A stretch of DNA of 27,659 nucleotides, taken from Scytonema sp. UIC 10036 (lineage in GTDB: Bacteria; Cyanobacteriota; Cyanobacteriia; Cyanobacteriales; Nostocaceae). Where the stretch lies: NCBI RefSeq assembly GCF_009725235.1, contig NZ_WJFC01000178.1:1-27659 (forward strand). The letters are read 5' to 3'. Position numbers and translations under genes: made by a program. The notes under the pieces are model-generated. The model saw only the letters and a list, made by a program, of their open reading frames with translations, was not told the DNA's origin and made no database searches. This document shows, piece after piece, positions 21,692 through 27,659 of this stretch. Within the stretch, counting starts at the first letter, position 1, and every line of letters starts with the position of its first letter.

Positions 21692-22405
21692 ATGTATAAC
21701 TATATAGTGTTAAAGTCATTTATTAAAGAAATTTCTCAGTGCAGGCGAGAAGCTATTATTTCAGAAGCGATCGGCACCTTTATTTTGGTATTTGCAGGTA
21801 CTGGTGCAGTTATGGTTAACGCCATCAGCAATGGTGCGGTTACCCATATTGGAATTAGCTTTGTCTTTGGTTCTATTGTGGCAGCGCTCATTTACGCTGT
21901 TGGGCATCTAAGTGGCGCACACTTCAACCCTGCTGTAACTTTAGCATTTTGGAATAGTGGGTTTTTCCCCAAACGCCAAGTGTTGCCCTATATTTTAGCG
22001 CAACTATTGGGCGCAAGTACGGCTTCGGCTTTGTTACTAGCTAGTTTGGGATCGGTTGCCAATTTAGGAGCAACTGTGCCATTGAATGGGAATTGGGTAC
22101 AATCTTTTGTTTTGGAAACTGTTCTCACATTCATTTTGATGTTCGTGATTTTTGGGTCTGGGCTAGATCGCCGCGCTCCTATTGGCTTTGCGGGGTTAGC
22201 GATCGGGTTAACGGTGGGAGTAGAAGCGGCGTTTATGGGACCAATTACAGGAGCAAGCATGAATCCGGCTCGTTCCTTTGGTCCAGCTTTGATAGGAGGA
22301 ATTTGGCAGCATCACTGGGTTTATTGGGTTGCACCCATTTTAGGAGCGCAATTAGCTGCGATCGCCTACCGACAGATTTCTAACGGATTTCGTGATATTA
22401 AATAG
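21692..22405 (+). CDS. MIP-family channel (aquaglyceroporin-like) of the arsenic cluster
   Basis: A 237-residue aquaporin-fold protein with six membrane helices and both NPA boxes (HFNPAVTLAFW and SMNPARSFGPAL). Aligning by hand with E. coli AqpZ, the selectivity-filter positions are Phe (as F43), Ala (H174), Ala (T183) and Arg (R189). Loss of the His that marks water-specific AqpZ widens the filter; Phe/Ala/small/Arg resembles channels that pass neutral arsenite or glycerol. With acr3, arsH and arsC downstream, a role in arsenite or methylated-arsenic flux, as for AqpS of rhizobia, is likely. No ribosome binding site precedes the ATG. Confidence 0.88.
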   Translation: MYNYIVLKSFIKEISQCRREAIISEAIGTFILVFAGTGAVMVNAISNGAVTHIGISFVFGSIVAALIYAVGHLSGAHFNPAVTLAFWNSGFFPKRQVLPYILAQLLGASTASALLLASLGSVANLGATVPLNGNWVQSFVLETVLTFILMFVIFGSGLDRRAPIGFAGLAIGLTVGVEAAFMGPITGASMNPARSFGPALIGGIWQHHWVYWVAPILGAQLAAIAYRQISNGFRDIK

Positions 22406-22729
22406 TAGCGTTGTTTGGGAGTAGTTCAATTGTTTGCTTTGGACAACGCACTGCTCTCCGTACTAGCTGAAAACTGCTGTATAGCCTCTCATAACGCTCT
22501 TGATTACAACAAAATAATTTTTTATAAATTTTTATGAATTTTAATAACATAGGAAAAAATTTTCCTATTATATCAATTTTTATTAAAATGATTGATAGGC
22601 TTAGTTAAGCAGTCAAAGGGTTAATTTCATCGAATTGAAATCCAGAAACAAGCAAATCTATAGTTTTTGGCAATTTACGTCAAAATCAACCAGAAGCCAG
22701 TTTTCTTTAGTTTTTAGAAGGAAATTTTG
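22406..22729 (+). promoter_or_regulatory. Leader of acr3 with inverted repeat ATTTCA-N6-TGAAAT
   Basis: A 324-base AT-rich gap. A perfect 6-bp dyad with 6-base spacer lies at 22624-22641, 88 bases before acr3, the size of an ArsR/SmtB-type operator, though the sequence does not match one I know for certain. An AGGAAAA/TTTTCCT hairpin at 22551-22566 could end the aquaporin transcript, so acr3 may have its own promoter. AAGGA lies at normal distance before ATG 22730. Confidence 0.35.
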
Positions 22730-23890
22730 ATGGGTACACACCAGCCACAAGTCCGTACAACCCAAGTAAAAGCTGGGAGCAATCTCAGTTTTTTTGAAAA
22801 GTACCTTACCGTCTGGGTCTTTTTGTGCATTATTGCGGGAATTGCACTGGGAAGATTGTTCCCTGGAGTAGCAGTGGCTCTCGATAGCATGAGCATTTAC
22901 CAAGTCTCTATTCCAATTGCTGTTTGCTTGTTCTTCATGATGTATCCCATCATGGTAAAAATTGACTTTTCTCAAGCTACTCATGCCATTCGTGCTCCCA
23001 AACCAGTTATTCTCACCTTGGTAGTGAACTGGTTAATCAAACCTTTCACAATGGTGGTATTCGCACAGTTTTTTTTAGGATGGTTGTTCCGCCCTTTGAT
23101 TGCTGGCACTGAAGTCATTCGCGGTACAGACGTTGCACTTTTTAATTCCTATATTGCGGGTGCCATTTTACTGGGAATAGCTCCTTGTACGGCAATGGTA
23201 TTAATGTGGGGATATCTTTCCTATGGCAACCAGGGGCATACTTTGGTAATGGTGGCAGTGAATTCTTTAGCAATGCTGTTTTTGTATGCACCCTTAGGTA
23301 GATGGTTGTTAGCTGCAAATGATTTGACAGTACCGTGGCAAACAATATTTTTATCAGTGCTCATTTATGTAGGGTTGCCGTTAGTGGCTGGAATATACAG
23401 CCGTTACTGGATCTTAAAGAATAAAGGTAGAGAGTGGTTTGAACGGCGATTTTTGAAGTACCTCACCCCTATTTCTATTACTGCCTTGCTGATTACATTA
23501 GTACTGCTGTTTGCTTTTAAAGGAGAACTTATTGTCAATAATCCTTGGCATATTTTGTTAATAGCTGTACCGCTCTTTATTCAAACTAATTTCATTTTCT
23601 TGATTAGTTATGTAGCAGCGTTAAAGCTCAATCTCGTTTATGAAGATGCTGCACCAGCAGCCTTGATAGGAGCAAGCAATCATTTTGAAGTTGCTATTGC
23701 TACGGCTGTGATGTTATTCGGTTTAAATTCTGGTGCAGCCTTGGCTACTGTCGTTGGCGTTTTGATAGAAGTACCAGTGATGTTAATGTTGGTTGAGTTT
23801 TGCAAACGTACAGCAGCTTGGTTCCCACGAGACCCGGAGAAGGCAACTTTACGCGATCCACGCTGTTTAACAGTGACCAGTAACCAGTGA
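22730..23890 (+). CDS. acr3: Acr3-type arsenite efflux permease
   Basis: A 386-residue membrane protein with about ten helices that exports As(III) by proton exchange. Family marks are [13 protein letters not shown], the conserved Cys in [20 protein letters not shown], the [16 protein letters not shown] segment and the Glu in [17 protein letters not shown]. The start is ATG 22730 because AGAAGGAA precedes it; the TTG at 22727 is less likely. The last residues (CLTVTSNQ) are read from an AACAGTGACCAGTAACCAGTG-like repeat, so the C-terminus is extended by repeat DNA. It lies 40 bases before arsH and the two probably share a transcript. Confidence 0.95.
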   Translation: MGTHQPQVRTTQVKAGSNLSFFEKYLTVWVFLCIIAGIALGRLFPGVAVALDSMSIYQVSIPIAVCLFFMMYPIMVKIDFSQATHAIRAPKPVILTLVVNWLIKPFTMVVFAQFFLGWLFRPLIAGTEVIRGTDVALFNSYIAGAILLGIAPCTAMVLMWGYLSYGNQGHTLVMVAVNSLAMLFLYAPLGRWLLAANDLTVPWQTIFLSVLIYVGLPLVAGIYSRYWILKNKGREWFERRFLKYLTPISITALLITLVLLFAFKGELIVNNPWHILLIAVPLFIQTNFIFLISYVAALKLNLVYEDAAPAALIGASNHFEVAIATAVMLFGLNSGAALATVVGVLIEVPVMLMLVEFCKRTAAWFPRDPEKATLRDPRCLTVTSNQ

Positions 23891-23930
23891 CCGGGTTTCA
23901 ACTTCAATTAGAACTTTATTGTTGATTTTC

Positions 23931-24596
23931 ATGACTAATTTCGATCATCCACCCAGAATTTTGTTTTTGTATGGCTCTTTACGAGAGCGTTCTTATAGTC
24001 GTCTTTTAGCAGAAGAAGCCGCTCGAATCATAGAGGGATTTGGTGCTGAAGTGAAGTTTTTTGACCCTCGTGAGTTACCTATTCACAACAGTGTCCCGGA
24101 TACCCATCCGAAGGTACAGGAATTACGCGAGTTGAGCAAGTGGTCTGAAGGTCAAGTTTGGTCTTCACCAGAAATGCATGGCAATATTACTGGGATTATG
24201 AAAAATCAAATTGATTGGATTCCCCTTAGCATAGGCGCAGTTAGACCAACTCAAGGTAGAACCTTAGCCGTGATGCAAGTGAGTGGGGGTTCTCAGTCTT
24301 TTAATGCTGTAAACACCATGCGGATTTTAGGGCGTTGGATGCGAATGTTTACAATTCCCAATCAGTCTAGTGTTGCGAAAGCTTATCAAGAGTTTAATGA
24401 AGATGGAACCATGAAGGATTCACCATATCGCGATCGCGTGATTGATGTCATGGAAGAGCTCTGTAAGTTTACTTTATTGTTGCGCGATAAGGTTGACTAT
24501 TTAACAGACCGTTACAGCGAACGTAAGGAAAAAGCAGCCAAAGAGATAACAGCAGTAGCGAATAAGGCTCTTGAAATGAACTTAAATAAAGAATAA
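23931..24596 (+). CDS. arsH: ArsH NADPH-dependent flavin oxidoreductase
   Basis: A 221-residue flavodoxin-fold protein. The FMN phosphate loop is [11 protein letters not shown] (about residues 15-25), followed by [20 protein letters not shown] and the [20 protein letters not shown] segment, all typical of ArsH. ArsH oxidises trivalent organoarsenicals and can reduce other substrates such as quinones or metals with NADPH. ATG 23931 is chosen over TTG 23919 because the family starts close to the first strand. It follows acr3 in one operon. Confidence 0.93.
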   Translation: MTNFDHPPRILFLYGSLRERSYSRLLAEEAARIIEGFGAEVKFFDPRELPIHNSVPDTHPKVQELRELSKWSEGQVWSSPEMHGNITGIMKNQIDWIPLSIGAVRPTQGRTLAVMQVSGGSQSFNAVNTMRILGRWMRMFTIPNQSSVAKAYQEFNEDGTMKDSPYRDRVIDVMEELCKFTLLLRDKVDYLTDRYSERKEKAAKEITAVANKALEMNLNKE

Positions 24597-24600
24597 TTAT

Positions 24601-24675
24601 TGTTTGCAGTTGCACTGTCTATGCCTGCGGCACGCAAGGGCGGCGAACGCGCATGCATTGCAACTACAAACGGAA
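24601..24675. repeat. Dispersed repeat with GTTTGCAGTTGC...GCAACTACAAAC arms
   Basis: GTTTGCAGTTGCA and TGCAACTACAAAC pair around a GC-rich centre. The left arm resembles the internal part of the element at 19290-19397 (GTTTGTAGTTGCGCTGTCTT), so both belong to one repeat family. It separates arsH from arsC. Confidence 0.55.
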
Positions 24676-24746
24676 TTTAGAGCCTTTACAGTTTGTTACA
24701 TAATTGTTCAATACTTCCGCAAATATTCATTAGTGAGGAAAGATCC

Positions 24747-25142
24747 ATGAAACGTGTTATGTTTGTTTGCAAGAAAAATTCCCGTCGTTCCCAAATGGCA
24801 GAGGGATTTGCTCGTACTTTAGGAGAAGGAAAAATTGCTGTAGACAGTTCGGGACTTGCAGCAAGTGAGGTCGATCCTATTACGACTCAAGTTATGTCTG
24901 AAATTGGTATTGATATTAGCGATCAAACTTCCAAACCTTTAAGCGATTTCAATGCTCTTGACTATGATGCGGTCATTTCTCTTTGCGGTTGTGGAGTGAA
25001 TTTGCCCGAACAATGGGTTTTAAGAGAAGTGTTTGAAGATTGGCAGCTTGACGATCCAGAAGGGCAAGATATAGACACTTTCCGTCGGGTTCGTGATGAA
25101 GTCAAGGAACGAGTTGTGAAGCTAATCACATCCTTGCAGTAG
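24747..25142 (+). CDS. arsC: Arsenate reductase, LMW-phosphatase type
   Basis: A 131-residue arsenate reductase that turns As(V) into As(III) for export by Acr3. The P-loop VCKKNSRRSQ gives the CX5R motif with Cys8 and Arg14, and LCGCG supplies Cys80 and Cys82. The triad Cys8/Cys80/Cys82 is exactly that of the Synechocystis enzyme, which uses glutathione/glutaredoxin. EDWQLDDPEG carries the aspartate of the phosphatase fold. ATG 24747 is preferred to upstream starts because GAGGAAAG lies just before it. It is the last gene of the arsenic cluster, 150 bases after arsH. Confidence 0.95.
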   Translation: MKRVMFVCKKNSRRSQMAEGFARTLGEGKIAVDSSGLAASEVDPITTQVMSEIGIDISDQTSKPLSDFNALDYDAVISLCGCGVNLPEQWVLREVFEDWQLDDPEGQDIDTFRRVRDEVKERVVKLITSLQ

Positions 25143-25159
25143 TTTTTAGATAACTGCGG

Positions 25160-25213
25160 AACGGGCATCCTCGCCTATACATTCGAGAGGGCAGGCGGGG
25201 ACGCCTACCCTAC
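25160..25213. repeat. Intergenic GC-rich palindromic repeat
   Basis: CGGGCATCCTCGCC and GGCGGGGACGCCTACCC form a composite stem between the converging arsC and phoX genes. It may serve as a two-way terminator. Confidence 0.45.
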
Positions 25214-25246
25214 AAGAGTTTTGCAGTCTAAAGAAATTACAATTCT

Positions 25247-27415
25247 TTAAAGCCCACCAATTATGCCCCCATCATCCCGTGTAATGACTACCGTTGAAGA
25301 GCGCGGACGTCCAGAGGGACCATAGCCTTGGCTGTGTGGCCAGTTGCTATACTGGGTTGGATTAGAAGCAACTGCATCATCGCCAGGGTGCTGAATGTTG
25401 ATGAACATGGCTTTGCCGTCAGGTGTAGTAATAACGCCAGTGACTTCGCAGTTCGTCGGGCTAGTTAAGAACCGTCTAATCTGTTTGGTATTGGGATCGG
25501 CACACATCATGACGTTGCTACCGATGTTTTTCCAATCGCCAAGACCATTACCTTCTTGGTCGGTTTGAATCCAGAGGCGACCAAAGTCATCAAACCAGAG
25601 ACCATCTGGTGCGCCAAAGTCGTCACCATTAATGTTGCCAACGTGATTTGGATCGGGATCGAGTTTGTCACCACATTCAACAAAAAGATCCCAGGTAAAA
25701 GTGGTGGCTGTAACAGTTCTTCCATCCTCGCGCCAACGGATGATATGACCGTAACGGTTGTCAGGGCGTGGATTGGCAGCATCAACTGGAGGACGTGCGC
25801 TACCTGCACCTGTTGTACCGTCTGGCTGGTTGGAGGAGACTGGAGTTGTTCCACGACGATTGTTATTTGTTAAAGTACAGTAGACTTCAATCTCCTCAAA
25901 TCCTCTTATCCGGGGACGCACGGCAGTCCATTCCGGACGATCCATCATGGTCGCTCCAACTCGATCGGCTGCTTGTCGTGTATTAATCAGCACTTCAGCT
26001 TGGCTTTTGAATCCATTTTCGGGTGTTAAACCGCCTTGACCGTAGACAAGGGGAATCCACTCACCAGTACCATCGTCTTTAAATTTAGCAACGTATAAAG
26101 TACCGTAATCTAGCATATCGCGGTTGGCGTTGCGATCGTATTTGTTCAAAGGTCTGGCACAAACGAACTTGTAGATATACTCGTTGCGCTCGTCATCGCC
26201 CATATAAAAAGCTACGCGATCGCTATCATCAACTACAACTTGAGCGCTTTCGTGTTTGAACCGACCAAGCCCAGTACGCTTCACAGGCGTACTCGTAGGA
26301 TTATACGGATCGATTTCAACGACCCAACCAAATAAATGAGGTTCGAGTGGATTTGTGCTGGCATTAAAGCGTGGATCGACCTCATGCCAACGGTAGCGAG
26401 TCTCAGTTCTCGCAATACCGTATCTATTTTGCCCTGCTAAGATATCAGCCTTGTCTATACCTGCAATTGCCTCTACATCTCCTGCGGGGCTTGCAAAGTA
26501 ACCGTTCCAGTTTTCCTCGCAGGTCAAATAGGTACCCCAAGGCGTATATCCGTGAGCACAGTTGTTGAGGGTGCCGTAAGCGGTGTAACCGTTGTTCACC
26601 CGAACGGTATAAATTGAACCGTTTGGTGTAATGTCGAACTTTTTAGATTTTAAGAGTGCATCCCCTGCTGCTGGTCCCGAAACGTACATCTCAGTGTTAG
26701 CAGTAATACGACGACCATAAGGTGAGTAACGATCTACACGCCACTTATTAACACTCTTGACAAGTTCTACAACAGAAACACCGTGAGCAGCTTGAGACTT
26801 TCGTACCTTTTGAATTGTCACCTGTGAACCAGGTAACCCTTGCTGTGCAGCAGTTGCCGTTGCTGGAACAAAGGTCAGACCATCAGGATGCAGGAGTTCT
26901 TCATGGGTGTACTCATGGTTAACACACAACAAACCACGTTCTTGAGAGCGACCAAAGAAACCACGTTTTCTCAGAGGGAAATAGTGCATACCATCCCCAT
27001 GCATCCCAAACTGCTTTTCTTGTGCTGCCGCATCACCAGATGCATCGGATTTCCACTGTGGCCCATCAGGTGCAATGGGGTCACCCCACGCAACCAATAC
27101 TTCGGCTTTATAGCCAGGAGGAACACTAACGAGATCCTTTTCCAGAAGCCCTGTACTTGGGTTATTTAAATTCGGTGGGATGCTCTCGAAGCCAATGCCT
27201 TCAAAGCCCGTGTCTGGTGGAATTGGTGCTGCCTCGACAGTGCGGAGAAAACCGCCAATAGAAACCTCACCTATAACGGTCAGTGCTGAGCTAGTTGCTG
27301 CTGTTAGTAGAAACCGCCGCCGATTCATACCCATGCGGCCAATCACATCAAGAATTGACTCGTTGTTGGATGGGTTAATTGTGATATTATTCTTAGGGTG
27401 AAGGGAACCTTTCAT
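25247..27415 (-). CDS. phoX: PhoX-like alkaline phosphatase (DUF839), Tat-exported
   Basis: A 722-residue PhoX-family phosphatase, which frees phosphate from phosphomonoesters outside the cytosol using calcium and iron. A Tat signal is visible (MNRRRFLLTAATSSALTVIG, about residues 30-49), so the enzyme folds before export. Family segments include PPGYKAEVLVAWGDPIAPDG, GLLCVNHEYTHEELL, then CAHGYTPWGTYLTCEENWNG, PHLFGWVVEIDP, and the C-terminal FINIQHPGDD. GGAG lies eight bases before the ATG at 27415. A shorter start at the Met before NRRRFL is possible. The gene stands alone, and a Pho-box-like sequence lies about 95 bases upstream. Confidence 0.88.
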   Translation of the reverse strand: MKGSLHPKNNITINPSNNESILDVIGRMGMNRRRFLLTAATSSALTVIGEVSIGGFLRTVEAAPIPPDTGFEGIGFESIPPNLNNPSTGLLEKDLVSVPPGYKAEVLVAWGDPIAPDGPQWKSDASGDAAAQEKQFGMHGDGMHYFPLRKRGFFGRSQERGLLCVNHEYTHEELLHPDGLTFVPATATAAQQGLPGSQVTIQKVRKSQAAHGVSVVELVKSVNKWRVDRYSPYGRRITANTEMYVSGPAAGDALLKSKKFDITPNGSIYTVRVNNGYTAYGTLNNCAHGYTPWGTYLTCEENWNGYFASPAGDVEAIAGIDKADILAGQNRYGIARTETRYRWHEVDPRFNASTNPLEPHLFGWVVEIDPYNPTSTPVKRTGLGRFKHESAQVVVDDSDRVAFYMGDDERNEYIYKFVCARPLNKYDRNANRDMLDYGTLYVAKFKDDGTGEWIPLVYGQGGLTPENGFKSQAEVLINTRQAADRVGATMMDRPEWTAVRPRIRGFEEIEVYCTLTNNNRRGTTPVSSNQPDGTTGAGSARPPVDAANPRPDNRYGHIIRWREDGRTVTATTFTWDLFVECGDKLDPDPNHVGNINGDDFGAPDGLWFDDFGRLWIQTDQEGNGLGDWKNIGSNVMMCADPNTKQIRRFLTSPTNCEVTGVITTPDGKAMFINIQHPGDDAVASNPTQYSNWPHSQGYGPSGRPRSSTVVITRDDGGIIGGL

Positions 27416-27507
27416 TTCAATCGCTCCATGTAATGGTTATAAGACGGCTTGTTTAAGTTCTTTTGTTAATGGTTGCCTTCGACTCAACGTTAATATCAAG
27501 CTTCTTA

Positions 27508-27526
27508 GATTAAGTCTCCATTAACC
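27508..27526 (-). promoter_or_regulatory. Possible Pho box of phoX
   Basis: On the minus strand GGTTAATG and ACTTAATC are separated by GAG, giving TTAA cores 11 bases apart, as in the tandem 8-bp repeats recognised by cyanobacterial PhoB/SphR. Only two good repeats are seen; a third TTAA is 20 bases further on. The remaining sequence up to 27659 holds no gene. Confidence 0.35.
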
Positions 27527-27659
27527 TAGTACATCAATTGCTTATCAGCTTTTCTAAAATTGCCGATTGCCAAGAACTAAATTTTGTGTATACTCAAATA
27601 AATATCATTCTCAATTACACAATTCCTGTTATAAATATAGGCAAAAAGCTTCTCCATTC

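Overview
The window looks like chromosomal DNA of a filamentous, probably heterocyst-forming cyanobacterium (Nostocales-like). The signs are many GCGATCGC-type HIP1 octamers, long arrays of 7-bp tandem repeats between genes, several palindromic intergenic repeats common in cyanobacteria, and genes such as a cyanobacterial-type ArsC, a PhoX-like phosphatase and a DUF3598-like protein. There is no rRNA, tRNA or CRISPR array that I can recognise. The genus is inference only.

Layout. 1-147 is a TTAGCCA array. 148-2961 holds an aldehyde dehydrogenase, a DUF3598-like protein and a translationally coupled pair (small protein plus retropepsin-like protease). 3260-4651 is histidyl-tRNA synthetase with a terminator. 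4848-8790 is a decayed accessory island: an alpha/beta hydrolase with His at the nucleophile position, the C-terminal scrap of an MDR oxidoreductase, a 230-bp displaced piece of hisS, a frameshifted maleate-isomerase-like gene lacking the usual cysteines, an intact bicupin and an NTF2-like protein. A 34-codon toxin-like scrap and a gene split by an in-frame stop follow (8685-9294).

9422-12475 holds photolyase (-), acireductone dioxygenase (+) and a CBS-domain protein with a HEPN-like RX4H motif (-). These three genes are separated by heptamer arrays that alternate in orientation. 12678-13040 is a cytosolic Cys/Met-rich copper-storage protein. 13041-15160 is a graveyard: a NACHT-ATPase remnant, one unknown gene, a possible transposase scrap and a run of small hairpins.

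15161-21211 carries an aminotransferase, a membrane-anchored FHA protein, an unknown 476-residue protein, a lipoprotein Mn/Fe superoxide dismutase and a VapBC-type toxin-antitoxin pair. 21692-25142 is an arsenic-resistance cluster: aquaglyceroporin-like channel, Acr3 efflux pump, ArsH and thioredoxin/glutaredoxin-type ArsC, all on the + strand and with no arsR in view. 25247-27415 (-) is a Tat-exported PhoX-like phosphatase with a possible Pho box upstream.

Functional picture. Most intact genes serve stress and nutrient handling: arsenic, copper, superoxide, UV damage, phosphate and methionine salvage. The items most worth following are the CBS-HEPN fusion, the island with atypical catalytic sites, the hisS fragment, and the inverted heptamer arrays that bracket single genes.
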